From assembly GCA_014338405.1 (NCBI GenBank), contig JTDE01001092.1, forward strand, positions 7,211 through 71,210: a stretch of DNA of 64,000 nt, in the 5' to 3' direction. The position numbers and the translations under genes were made by a program. Under the pieces are notes generated by a model, which was not told the origin of the DNA, did not search any database, and was given only the letters and a program-made list of their open reading frames with translations. The stretch comes from Paragonimus skrjabini miyazakii (Eukaryota > Platyhelminthes > Trematoda > Plagiorchiida > Troglotrematidae). The first letter of the stretch is position 1, and each line of letters begins with the position of its first letter. This document shows, in pieces, positions 23,085 through 33,406 of the stretch.

Positions 23085-23987
23085 ATGGAGCAGATGCATG
23101 CACTCCTTCAGTAGCAGCAGAACATTTTCGAGCAGTCACAAGCGAAGCTTATTGAAATGATGACACATAAGTTATCAAGTCAGTCACTGGGAGTTGTAAC
23201 CCAGGGCCAGGTGTCTGTACCAGAATCGATGATCCAACAAGTAAGTGAGTTCCATTTTGATGTTATCGGTGGCGTCAAGTTTGATTCTTGGTTCCATAAA
23301 TATGAAGATATTTTTCGTGTGGAGATGGTACACCTTCCTGAAGACAAGAAAGTCAGACTATTACTGCAAAGACTTGGCACAACAGAACACGAGCGATTCG
23401 TGAATTTCATTATGCAGAAACATCCCAGAGATTTAACCTTCGAGGAAACCACAAGGACGCTGTCACACATTTTTGGTGAGCAATCATCCTTATTTAATAT
23501 TCGCTATCACTGTTGGGAGTTATTGAAGAGTCCTAGCGATGACTGGCTACAGTATGCAGCTAATGTGAATCGGAAATGCGAGCTTTCTAGATTTCGTAGC
23601 ATGTCGGACGATCAATTCAAGTGTCTCATCTTTGTATACAGTTTGCATTCATCCCAAGACGCAGATATTTGGAGAAGAATTTTGAATAAAATCGAGCAGT
23701 GTCCAGATATCACCCTTCAGAGTGTCACAACAGAATGCCGGCGACTGGTCAACTTGAAACACGATACAGCAATGATTCGGCAGGCTGCTTCAATGGGTCC
23801 GCCAGAAATGAGCTATGCCGTCAGCAGCAAGAAAATGACCAAAGAAACCAGACATCAGCCAACAACAACTTCAAAACCACCATCACCATGCTGATATTGC
23901 AAGGAATGGCACTTCGCTTGTGTCTTCCCGCTCAAAAATCACATATGCAACAGGTGTGGAAAAAGAGATCACAAAGAAATATGCTGT
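23085..23987 (+). pseudogene. gypsy gag-like protein with two zinc knuckles, two in-frame stops
   Basis: Structural protein that would package the element's RNA. The best start is ATG at 23085 (MEQMHALLQ), followed by an in-frame TAG at 23112, then an uninterrupted frame from 23115 through 23891. The body carries FDVIGGVKFDSWFHKYEDIF, a typical capsid-like opening of flatworm and nematode gypsy gags, and a helical core to about 23760. The nucleocapsid end has a first knuckle (Cys at 23889 and 23898, His, Cys) interrupted by TGA at 23892-23894, and a second knuckle CNRCGKRDHKEICC (23946-23987) of the CX2CX4HX4C type. Both stops are one transition away from the expected Gln and Trp codons. Confidence 0.8.
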
Positions 23988-24054
23988 TGTGCACTAGTAC
24001 AACCATCCCAATGTCGGGGAAATTTTCACAGGCGCCCGAAGTTCTCCTCCAGAA

Positions 24055-24331
24055 AGTCGAAGGTGGTCACCGCAACATTTGCATCCATGGTGTTTCTATC
24101 CGCTTGCAATCAGACACCGCTTGTGATATTACTTTGATTTCTCGCAATACGTGGCGAAAGCTTGGGCGGCCTTCACTGTTTCCAACGCATCATACGGCTC
24201 GAAACGTCTCTGGCAGAAACTTGAAGCTTGCCGGGAAAGTAACGTGTGAGGTGGCGTTTGGAGACAGCCGAATGAAAACTTGTTGTTTCGTCACAGATCA
24301 CCCAGGTTTAGATCTACTAGGCCTTGATTGA
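24055..24331 (+). pseudogene. gypsy aspartic protease domain
   Basis: After the knuckles the coding frame shifts near 24060-24085 and reads GVSIRLQSDTACDITLISRN. The catalytic Asp codon is 24113-24115 in a DTA context, the variant used by several gypsy lineages in place of DTG or DSG. The second conserved stretch, DLLGLD, closes the domain, followed at once by TGA (24329-24331) where Trp is expected, then the frame stays open into the RT (MDDLRLLD). It would cut the polyprotein into mature parts; the frame change and stop prevent a continuous product. Confidence 0.75.
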
Positions 24332-25244
24332 ATGGATGACTTGAGATTACTAGATCAGCCGGTAAACAGCACATGTAATCAAACGAAACTACACAGTCCG
24401 TCAAAAACACTGCATTTCGCGCCAGGACTTCATCGTCAGATTGAGGAACTCAAGATTCGGCACGCGTCTGTTTTTGAACCAGGCCTCGGTCTGTGTACAA
24501 AAGCGAAGGCAACTCTAATATTACATCCAGAAGTGAAACCAGTGTTCAGACCCAGAAGACCAGTGCCGATTGTGGACGGCGAACTTGATCGGTTACAAGC
24601 AAAAGGTATCATACAGTCAGTGAATTACTCAGAATGGGCCGCTCCCATTGTGGTTGTCAAGAAAGCTAACGGCAGTTCGAATATGCGCTGACTTTTATAC
24701 TGGACTAAATGCGGCGTTAAAGAATTACGAATATCCTCTACCCGTGCCAGAAGACCTTTTACGGAACTCAACGGTGACAGTGTTTTGTCAAAGTGGATAT
24801 TGCTGATGCATATCTGCAGGTACCCTTTGAAGAAAAGTCGAGGAAATTGCTGACAATTAATGCACACAACGGCCTGTTCTAGTATACACGACTACCACTC
24901 GGCATCAAAACTGCACCAGCAATCTTCCAGCAGATTATGGACACCATGTTGTCTGACCCTCTCGGTTGTGTTGCTTATTTGAGCGATATTATAATCATGG
25001 GTTGTAACGCTGCAGACATGGTACAAAAACTGGACTACTTATTGTCACGACTTAAGGAGTACGGATTCCAGCTGAGGAAGAAGTGCATTTTTATGTTGCA
25101 AAGTGTCAAATATCCTGGGGTCATTATTGACAAATATGGACGCCACCCGGATCCGGCCAGTGTTGAAGCAATGAGGGCGATGCCTCCACCGAAGGATGTA
25201 TCCAGCCTTCGTGCCTTTCTCGGACTTGTCAGCAATTATGGAGT
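24332..25244 (+). pseudogene. gypsy reverse transcriptase, frameshifted, active site YLSD
   Basis: 24332-24691 encodes the pre-RT and fingers (FRPRRPVP, LQAKGIIQSV, SEWAAPIVVVKKANGS). Frame changes follow near 24675 and 24755. Motif A, KVDIADAYLQVPF, is intact, with its Asp at 24796-24798. An in-frame TAG lies at 24880-24882 just before YTRLPLGIKTAPAIFQQ. The catalytic box reads YLSD (24976-24987) where the family has YxDD, so the first of the two aspartates is Ser. The connector (VKYPGVIIDKYGRHPDP, FLGLVSNYG) runs to 25240, where an unrelated block begins. The enzyme is inactive on several independent grounds. Confidence 0.82.
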
Positions 25245-25452
25245 ATTTATTTTGTTTGCTTGTTTGCAAAGTGTCGGCGCCTTGATATTGTTTGTTTGAA
25301 TATAGATGTAAGTATTTTTAGTAGTTAGGTCCCCTCCCCTTTTTGTTCTTCTCTTTTTCTAAACAGGGTTTGTTTCTTCTTCTTCGGGATTGTGTGGCAG
25401 TTAAGCATCAGTGCGAACCACTGATGTATTGCTGTCTATGATGATGAGGAGT
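25245..25452. other. foreign block inserted in gypsy RT/RNase H
   Basis: Between FLGLVSNYG (ending about 25240) and HQLRRPL (starting about 25459) lies about 208 bp that does not encode the expected connector. GGAGT occurs at both edges (25240-25244 and 25448-25452), compatible with a 5-bp target duplication. The block contains a pyrimidine-rich run ending in an AG (about 25331-25367, CTTTTTCTAAACAG) that looks like an intron 3' end. Near the right edge is a short inverted pair, CATCAGTG and CACTGATG (25406-25427). The protein does not rejoin cleanly when the block is removed, so a few codons were also lost. Confidence 0.5.
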
Positions 25453-26046
25453 CCTACACCTCATCAACTCAGACGGCCGCTCAACAGACTTCTAACAAAG
25501 GATTCAAAATGGGAGTGGACAACAGAATGTCAACGGAACTTTCAGAAAGTTAAAGCAATGATTACTTATGAGTTGATTCTGACCCACTTCAATCTGTCTC
25601 TTCCGATAGAGGTTGCATCTGAAGCATCAAAATTTGGATTAGGTGCGGTAATTTTCCGTGTCTTTCCAGATGGATCAGAAAAAGCCATTGCGCATGCTGC
25701 CAGATCATTGACACCAGCCGAGAAGAATTGTAGTCAAATTGAAAAGGACGCAATTTCCATCATTTTCGCAGTCAAGAAATTTCACAAACTGCTGTGTGGC
25801 AGGCAGTTCATTCTTCTTACAGATCACAAACCTCTGCTGACTATTTTTGATTCCAAGATAGGCATTCCGGTTTATACTGCAAACCGACTACAACATTGGG
25901 CGACAATGTTACTCGCTTATGACTTCAATATTCAATACCGGAAGACGCACAAATTTAGCAAAGCCGATGCCCTGTCACGCCTAATCAACTCGAAGCAAAC
26001 AGAATCTGACGACTCTATCATTGCGTCAATTAAAATTGAACCGTAG
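25453..26046 (+). pseudogene. gypsy RNase H domain
   Basis: The frame that includes 25411-26046 starts with the end of the RT connector (HQLRRPLNRLLTKDSKWEW) and continues into an RNase H of Ty3/gypsy type: FNLSLPIEVASEASKFGLGA, AARSLTPAEKNCSQIEKDA, LLTDHKPLLTIF, and the closing KFSKADALSRL. The first catalytic residue, normally Asp in 'SDAS', is Glu here (codon 25621-25623). TDH is intact. A TAG at 26044-26046 ends the frame just before the sequence that flanks the scaffold gap. The domain degrades the RNA strand of the RNA-DNA hybrid during reverse transcription. Confidence 0.82.
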
Positions 26047-26072
26047 GTTCATCAAGTCCTCTTCGACAACAT

Positions 26073-26180
26073 AAGAGCCCTGCCTGTTACTGCTATGACC
26101 ATCAAGAACTCAACGAATCACGTCAAAGTCTTACAGAAGGTGATGCAGTATGTGCGTACAAGGTGGAACAAACACAACCT
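26073..26180 (+). repeat. left copy of a 108-bp segment duplicated across the gap
   Basis: These 108 bases correspond one-to-one, without indels, to 26281-26388 on the other side of the 100-N gap. By eye there are 11 mismatches (about 90% identity). The segment encodes the short linker between RNase H and integrase, present once in a normal element. Confidence 0.9.
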
Positions 26181-26280
26181 NNNNNNNNNNNNNNNNNNNN
26201 NNNNNNNNNNNNNNNNNNNNNNNNNNNNNNNNNNNNNNNNNNNNNNNNNNNNNNNNNNNNNNNNNNNNNNNNNNNNNNNN
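26181..26280. other. assembly gap, 100 N
   Basis: Exactly 100 undetermined bases, a common default gap length, so the true distance is unknown. It lies inside the gypsy element between RNase H and integrase. Confidence 0.98.
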
Positions 26281-26388
26281 AAGAGCTCTGCCCGTTACTG
26301 CTATGACCATCAAGAATTCAACGAATCACGATGAAGTCTTACAGAGGGTGATGCAGTATGTGCGCACAAGGCGGAATAAACAAAACCT
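26281..26388 (+). repeat. right copy of the 108-bp segment duplicated across the gap
   Basis: Corresponds to 26073-26180 at about 90% identity with no indels. The two copies differ far more than the two LTRs do, so they probably come from different element copies or haplotypes joined in assembly. Confidence 0.9.
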
Positions 26389-26407
26389 GGGCTCCAATAT
26401 CCGGTAA

Positions 26408-27517
26408 CTTTTTCATAGGCTTGACTCCCTCTCAATTACAGACGGTTGTCTCATGTTTGTTGACCGGGCCGTCGTGCCACAAGTGTTACGTGACAAAGTA
26501 CTGAAGCAGTTTCATACCGGCCATCCAGGTATCAGCCGAATGAAAGCTCTCGCGCGCAGTTATGTATATTGGCCTCAGATGAATTCAGAAATTGAGCGGT
26601 TCTATCAAAGATGCGAAGGATGTCAGCTAGCAGCTAAAGCACCTCGGAAATGTCCGTGGCAACCATGGCCAGACGAAGAAAAACCGTGGCAACGTCTCCA
26701 TCTGGATTTTGCAGGGCCATTTAATGGTCAATACTACATGATCGTGGTCGATTCACTCACCATATGGCCGGAGGTTATTCCAATGACAAACCCGAACTCT
26801 ATATCTCTAATATCAGAGCTCAACAAGTTATTCAGCTACTTTGGTATTCTGGAGACTATTATATCGGATAATGGATCAAAATTCACATCCGCAACTTTTC
26901 GGACACTTTGTGAGCATCATGGCATTCAGCAAAATTTCTCTTCCCTGTATCACTCACAATTTAATGGTCAGGCTGAAAGGTTCGTGGATACCTTCAAACT
27001 GGCATTACTTGAGGCCGAAGGAGAGGAAACTCCAGCAGATGTCACTCAGCATTTTTTGACTGCCTATCGCACTACGCCTAATCGCAACACACCAGGAGGA
27101 ATCCCGCCAGCTGAATGTATATTTGGACGGGAAATTCGCACAAGGTTCGACGACATCAGACCTTCACCACTCACATCCGCCAACGAATTACACAGGACAG
27201 GTTATGCACAATACATTCGGCGTTTCAATATTGGCGACTCAGTGCTTGCACGAGACTTCCGAGGTCACAATAAATGGACCCCAACCGTGATCTCAAAACG
27301 TAATGGGAAGGTGATCTACGAAGTCACTGTCGGAGAAGACATATCAACCAGTAACGGAGGAACCCTAGCTTACTTCCCATCAAACCAGACTCAACTTCAT
27401 TACATTTGGAAATTCTACTGGATACCTTCGAATTGGAGAAAAAGGCTGACGTGCCGCTGTCAAAAATTGGCGAGACAACACCAATTTCTTTTCCCCTTAG
27501 ACGGTCCAAACGGATAA
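26408..27517 (+). CDS. gypsy integrase, largely intact
   Basis: The open frame covers the integrase that inserts the cDNA copy. An in-frame TAA (26405-26407) precedes it. The zinc-binding domain has His21 and His24 (FHTGHPG) and Cys54 and Cys57 (RCEGCQ), counted from the Met at 26453. The catalytic core shows Asp in HLDFAG (codon 26705), Asp in IISDNGS (26867) and Glu in NGQAERF (26975), the D-D(35)E arrangement. YRTTPN and PAECIFGR mark the core's C-terminal side, and a GDSVLARDF segment the C-terminal domain. A frame change near 27400 moves the basic tail (LRRSKRIKKPVKPLQVNP) to another frame (27406-27606). All catalytic residues are present, so this is the best-preserved part of the element. 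Confidence 0.88.
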   Translation, partial: LFHRLDSLSITDGCLMFVDRAVVPQVLRDKVLKQFHTGHPGISRMKALARSYVYWPQMNSEIERFYQRCEGCQLAAKAPRKCPWQPWPDEEKPWQRLHLDFAGPFNGQYYMIVVDSLTIWPEVIPMTNPNSISLISELNKLFSYFGILETIISDNGSKFTSATFRTLCEHHGIQQNFSSLYHSQFNGQAERFVDTFKLALLEAEGEETPADVTQHFLTAYRTTPNRNTPGGIPPAECIFGREIRTRFDDIRPSPLTSANELHRTGYAQYIRRFNIGDSVLARDFRGHNKWTPTVISKRNGKVIYEVTVGEDISTSNGGTLAYFPSNQTQLHYIWKFYWIPSNWRKRLTCRCQKLARQHQFLFPLDGPNG

Positions 27518-27574
27518 AGAAACCCGTGAAACCCCTACAAGTGAACCCAAGCTGTCAGACCTATGATACATGCC

Positions 27575-27584
27575 GAAACAGAGG
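27575..27584 (+). promoter_or_regulatory. polypurine tract
   Basis: GAAACAGAGG ends directly at the right LTR. Nine of ten bases are purines, the expected position and composition of the plus-strand primer. Confidence 0.5.
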
Positions 27585-27954
27585 TGTTAGGAGACGCATC
27601 TCCTAACGAAGCGGCAAAGGCAAATCACGTCATATCAATTGATCGATCTGGCTTCGAGTTAACTGATATCTTCTAACTCACTCAGTTAATCAGGCTCACT
27701 CAGTTAATCAGATTGCAGCTGCGCGATCGAACGCCTATACGTTATGTGAAGTGTTTTCATGCGTGCACTCTCGGATGCCCCTCTGTAATGTGATTGGCTC
27801 TTACGCTCTGACCGCCATGTATCGTACTCATTTCGACCTATAAATTATGACCCTCTGCGGTCTAATTCTGAACTCGCCTCGTCCTTCCAATAACGTGGTT
27901 GCCGCACCTATTCTTTTTCTCGGTTCTGGGTCAGCGATTGAGTGCGTTTCATCA
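27585..27954 (+). repeat. right LTR, 370 bp
   Basis: Offset exactly 4912 bases from the left LTR, with two mismatches (27943 and 27949). It carries the same start hairpin (27586-27607), 17-bp direct repeat pair and TATA-like box (27839-27846). Confidence 0.93.
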
Positions 27955-27959
27955 CAAAC
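27955..27959 (+). repeat. target site duplication, right copy (CAAAC)
   Basis: Matches 22668-22672 and directly abuts the right LTR. It confirms that both LTRs belong to one insertion event. Confidence 0.8.
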
Positions 27960-30900
27960 ACAAGAATATCTAGATCGGAAATAGGATAACCAAACAACAT
28001 TTCATATAACCTGATGTTTTGCGACATATCTATGTTCACTTGCACAATCAATGAGAATAAAATGACACTGGCTGATAAATTGTCTGTTAGTGAATTAATA
28101 GCATATACTGCTGTTCGGAGTTATTTCGAACTTTGTGTCGAACGAGCAATCAGTATGTTAAACGGACAAAACAACAAACTGATCAGGGAAAGTGGAAATG
28201 TGTTTAGTTGGGACACCACCATCGGAAGAAACACAATTTCAGTTTGAGAATAAATAGCACCCAAAACAAACCTGGTTCACAATAATTCCATACTCGTTTC
28301 ACCAAGTTGACGACGTCAGAATACGGAGGAGGAGTTTCGATAACCTGTGCTTTTATTTGCGAACTGGAGCGTTGTGGGGAGGCGTGGAGTGGAATCAATG
28401 GTAATATATGTACGTGTGTGCAAACAAATAGATCAGAGTGTGACTTGTAAAACTTCGTGTTAAATCTTCCATCCTAAGAAAAGAATATTTGCAACGTTTT
28501 GAATTAAGTCCACAGAGTTTTCATAATTGTGTTTTGACTACATAACACTAGTCGGATGGACAAGGATTACGATACACAAAGAATAGAATGTCAAATTGAA
28601 ATTATTTGAAAACAATCATGGAACCAACCGCGTTTATTCATCTACTAAGATGTAGTTACACCAAACCACCTGCCCTGATCGCTAATCGTCTGATGCGACG
28701 TACTTAACATCATGTAAGTCATTTAAAAGTCATAATACCTTTCAATTTTGACAATCCAAAAAGAGAATAAGGCAAGTCCTGAAATGTGAGATTGTGAGTA
28801 GGCAAAAAATATCATATGGTTGCAAACCATAAAATGGTTTACAGATTCATTTGACTATATTCATATCAGCAGAACGTAAACAAACCGATTTCCAGGTAAG
28901 GTTTACAACAGACAAACTTAATACATGCCTTAGATGTTATGCCTGCTGCATTCGATTGACCGTTTTATAGTTGACGCGTAAACTAGCAGGCATTCGCCAC
29001 AGTTCCAGAAAGGATTGAGGGAGGGATTTTGGAAACAGTCAACCCCAGTAACCACCAGCGAAGCAGTGGAAATCTGTTTCGATCTAGTCAAATTCCATCA
29101 GCACCATACACGCCCGGTAATCCAATTTACCATAAGAAACTAGCGTCAGATTGATAGGCCACAACAGAATGTTAGTCCAAACATATATTCACTGTTCGGC
29201 TTGGCCGCGATCACCAGGGCTACATTAATCTATGTGAATCAATTTCCTTAGCTAAAGTGTCATTTCTTCTTATAAACTGACGGCGACCCTTCGATCAAGG
29301 GGGGTAAATGTCAGAACTATCATTATCTTGTGGTCTAATGATCTGGCATGAATTAGCTAGTCGTCGATTTGAGTCTCTGATACCAGATACCCAGTATTAA
29401 TTGGTGGTTATTGGGACCAGTTACTTGCAACAATAAAATTGCTTGAAATTACCTACCTTAGATACAATGCAGTTCACTTCACTTTGTTATTGTAAAGAGG
29501 TTGTTCGGGCTTACTAAACTAACTTATTTACAAACCTGTCGGTACGGCTTAAGTGTCAGTGTTATACGAGGTCCACAATTAGAAGCATGAAATAATTCTG
29601 GTGGGCGTAAACAAGGCGACGAGAAATCATTGAATAAAGTATGAGCAACACTTTGAACTTCGCACTTTTCCGCATCGCGCTTGTGTTCGCCTTAATGAAC
29701 TGAGGTGTCGATCCAAAATTCAGCGAATTGAAACGTCCTGGCAACTTCTGTCTGGTTCACTGTTTGGCTGACGAATTGGGTTGTGGATTTCTCCCGTCAT
29801 ATCTCGACCCTTGAACCCATTTCGCTCAGTGATGGCTCGTTCGATCTTGCACATTGCCTGCAATCCACCCGCTATGGACTTTAACTATCTTCCATAGCTG
29901 CGTTGAGATATTTTTCCGAGTGTCAAAATGACCTCGTTTTTGACTTGGCCATTCAACACGCCAGTATTTTGGAGTATATAACTGCTATTTCAGTCGAACA
30001 GTCTACTTCACGTTGGGCATTCAACGTACAACTTAAATGCTGTGGTGACGCTATCAATACAAAATATACGATTCACTGAATCATGGCACTTTCAGATTTG
30101 TCCACTTCCAGCACTTACACTTTAGACTGGCCCACTTAAGGATTTTACATTCCTCGTTACTCGTCATTACTATAATTAAAAACTGTTGGCAGTGACATGA
30201 ATTTAGCATAAACTAAGACCATGGTATACATAGTAGGTATTTTACGATTGGTTTTAGGGGACACCTTGTTTACGTAAACAGTAACGAATAACAGGGAAAA
30301 CTGACCCATAATACAAATTTGTAGGGACAAATATTTTAAAAGTTCCTTTTCAAGGGAAGCAATGTTGATGTACCTCCTGCGTTTGTTTCAATGCAATTCA
30401 ACCGTTTATGTGTATATACCAGTGTACACATCTACCAAAACTTTGTGGGTGATTTACAGGTTTGTGAGTGTATCCCGAAATACTGAATACTATGCTATAC
30501 ACTTCACTCACCCTTCGGTCTTCGACTGGACTACTTATGTGTTTGCTTTGCAAATATTGTTTCGATAGTTTTCATGTAAGAATTTTTAAACATGTCCGGC
30601 CCTCTTTTGGAAGATCAACCCTATTCAATACTTAGCAATGTCCGTCAAGTTACGCTACTCAACCTGCCTTCTTGGATGGCATACCATCGATAAAGCTGAG
30701 TAGTGTTCATTCCAGAGTGACCCATTTGAGGAATGTACTCACTGAATTCTCATTAATTCCATTAAGTTTAACAGTTTCTGCGGCAAAACGGGAGTTTGAT
30801 TAGCTCCAACGGACAGTACGAGGAGCAGCAATCTCTTAAGTTTGGCTTCACCATCGTCCAATAATACTAGTCCACAATACCGGATTCCATCTCTCAACTG

Positions 30901-32817
30901 AGGTGAGGACGTAAATCAATCACAATTTTCACTTTCTGAGTACAGTCTTGGGCAGACAGTAGAATGTGAAAACACTGAGAAAGCAGTGGCCCACGAGTAA
31001 ATAATACAGCACACATTTCAGAAGCTGCATATCATTTCATCAAGAATCAAAACGTGCGCATAATCTCGGTTATAGTGCATGCCGGGTATTTTGATCAGCG
31101 AAAGGCGTTGGTTAAGATTCTGAGTACCTGTGCTGAAAAGTAGTAACTGTCTGGAAACAATAGGGGTAGATGCTATCACTTTTCGGCATTAAGTTGATTC
31201 ACTCGCAACAAACGTAATCACGGCTTGCGTTATGAGTTTCACTAAATATTTTCGGCTGATATGGAGTGCTCATGATCTCAATCTGCTTGTCGTTTGCCTC
31301 CGAATTTGAAGGCCACGTTCAAACCATGCTGGCGCACCATGGAATAAGTGGAGTAAATCGTAGAATAATCGTAGTATCTCATCGTAGAAATATGTTACCA
31401 TTGTAAATACTAACTGTATGTTCAACGAAGACCTCAAAGGTGAGTCAGTTTTTTCATTCCTAGTCGTTTAAACATTTTCCGTAAAAAAACCAGACAGTAT
31501 TCTAAAGTCAGTTTTGTGTAAGTGTTAGAGCAATTGACAATCACTTCTGTAAAAAAAGTCGCTCGTCCTCCCAAGACAAATAACGGGCATAGCTGTATCA
31601 TTCACATAACAAACCACAGTTAACATAAAGTACTTGTGGTCAGCCTTCCTGCTTTTCAGTGTATATAGGATTGGTGCATAAGTTGTTACACGTACATTGC
31701 TGATATATATTCGGAATTATGTCACTCACATTGTCTTTTTAAGGAACGTTTTGTAAATGATATTTAGGGCAAGGTACCAGGTGTGTAATTTGTTAAAAGC
31801 AGGCGTGGCATTAAGAATGAGGAAATTCACTAAACTTTAAATTATCCGCTATTTATTGACTGGCTGAAGTTAAACAATCGCTCACATTTATTACCTGCTA
31901 TTTATCCTAGTTCTTCGAGGTGATCCTAGAATGGAAAGGAGGGGAACAAGAAAAGTGGCACGTAGATGTACACTTTTTGGGGCAAATTAGATTAGTTTAC
32001 AGTGGAAATGTTAACAACTTGGTGGCTAACGGTTGTACTCGGTGGGGATATATAAAACAGTAAAATGGGTTGTGATATGCTGACAAGTACATTGCGAAAG
32101 AATGTTGCAGTGGGGTTTTGTTAATCACTCTTCCGGTTCATGACAAGCCCCCCATGAATTCGCCATCCGTTGTGGTAGTGACACTCTAATAGTGTATAAT
32201 TGGGATGAACCATCCAGTCACATACTGTTCCGTATGACCTGACAAGATATTATGCTGGCTGAGTACCAGCATTCCCATGAATAAGTATAACGATAACACC
32301 CATTTGGTTGTGTGATGGAAGCCAGTAAGACAGTTCTGAATGGACTGAATAGAAAGTCTCAGTACTAAGTCTAGTGTTTTTGAAACCCACCACGCATTCG
32401 CACGAACACATTGTATTATGGAACAGTTGAAATGTTCCGTTGCAAGGTATAATTGACTGTAAGCAAAGTATACGAATGTAATAATTGAAACCACACATAG
32501 TTCGAACTTGGGCATAGGTCTGTGTTGTCTGGAACGACTAGATCATCTTTACGCCTAATCTGTCTTCTTGTTTGACATAAAATATCCATCAAACTGCTTA
32601 ATATATTATATAAATAAAATATATGAGGTATAAATTCCAGTAGGAGAAGTTATTGTCGACGTTTACTTGGTCTACAAAAGTTAGGAGTTGAGGAAATATT
32701 TACTCTCATTCACACGACGCTCAATAACATTTAGTAATAATAAACCCACGCTGAATTTATGAACGAGTTTTACAAACCGTTCATTGGAAACAAGTAGCTC
32801 TGCCAGAGTTTACTTAC
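27960..32817. other. no recognised gene
   Basis: AT-rich sequence. The open stretches at 28014-28247 (+), 29744-29562 (-) and 32515-32186 (-) show no motif. Further 3' exons of the - strand host gene should lie here or beyond, since the exon ending at 32818 stops in mid-codon with a strong donor, but I could not identify one with matching phase. Confidence 0.4.
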
Positions 32818-33406
32818 TGACAACGCTCGTCTGTTTTCGGACTGGGTTATCGAGTGTCATCATTAGTTCTTCACCTGAAGAACTATCAGGAACTGAAAAC
32901 TCCAAATCCAAATCCTCTTCATCTTCTGTCATATAGTCAAATGCAGGATTTCGAGCTGTCAGGAATTGTGGTGTATCGTAATTTTCATCGGAGGCTATAT
33001 CTTTTTTCTCTTCGCTAGATCTGCGTTCAGGTGATGAATTGTCCGTGGTTTGCTTAGGGTCTGCCATAACTTTTAAAATCTCTCCAACAGTTGGCCACCG
33101 ATAGGCAAATGACTGCATTTCTTTCCGAAATGTCAAACCCTTGGCAACTTCTTTTTTCGCGTACAAGAATGCTTTGCTCCATAACTGATTCGTCTTCTTG
33201 ACATGAGTGTCTTGTTGACGTGCGGAAGATATGGCAGACTGTTTGGAATTACGACCAGTTTCGTCCAACAAACACCGAATCAAGCTTACAGGGTTTGCAT
33301 GTGGCGCGACTTGAACAAGGCGAGGCATATGCTCACATAATGCGCGGAACCACCACCATGATCCGGATTGGCAGCACAGTGAACCTTGAGCCTTATACAC
33401 TTCAGA
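32818..33406 (-). CDS. host gene exon G (589 bp), acidic C-terminal region
   Basis: Preceded on the - strand by a pyrimidine-rich tract ending TTTCAG and followed by a strong donor GTAAGT (32817-32812). It opens in phase 0, matching the upstream exon, and leaves one base for the next. The 196 codons begin SEVYKAQGSLCCQ. They include a hydrophobic helical part (RALCEHMPRLVQVAPHANP, VSLIRCLLDET) and WSKAFLYAKKEVAKGL, then pass into a Ser/Glu/Asp-rich stretch (SSPERRSSEEKKDIASDEN, MTEDEEDLDLEFSVPDSSSG) that is probably disordered. I do not recognise the protein. Length, splice sites and composition make it the most convincing coding exon in the window. Confidence 0.75.

Larger units (their letters stand above)
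22673..27954 (+). mobile_element. Ty3/gypsy LTR retrotransposon, full-length but defective
   Basis: The element is 5282 bp including 100 N, bounded by 370-bp LTRs starting TGTTAG and ending ATCA and flanked by a CAAAC duplication. Internal order is gag-like protein, paired zinc knuckles, protease, RT, RNase H, integrase, which is the Ty3/gypsy order. The protease (DTACDITLIS) and gag style resemble elements common in flatworms and nematodes; that placement is from memory of the family. The LTRs differ at only two sites, pointing to recent insertion, yet gag-RT has several stops and at least four frame changes. A roughly 200-bp foreign block sits in the RT, and sequence is duplicated around the scaffold gap. 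RNase H and integrase frames are long and clean. Confidence 0.92.
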
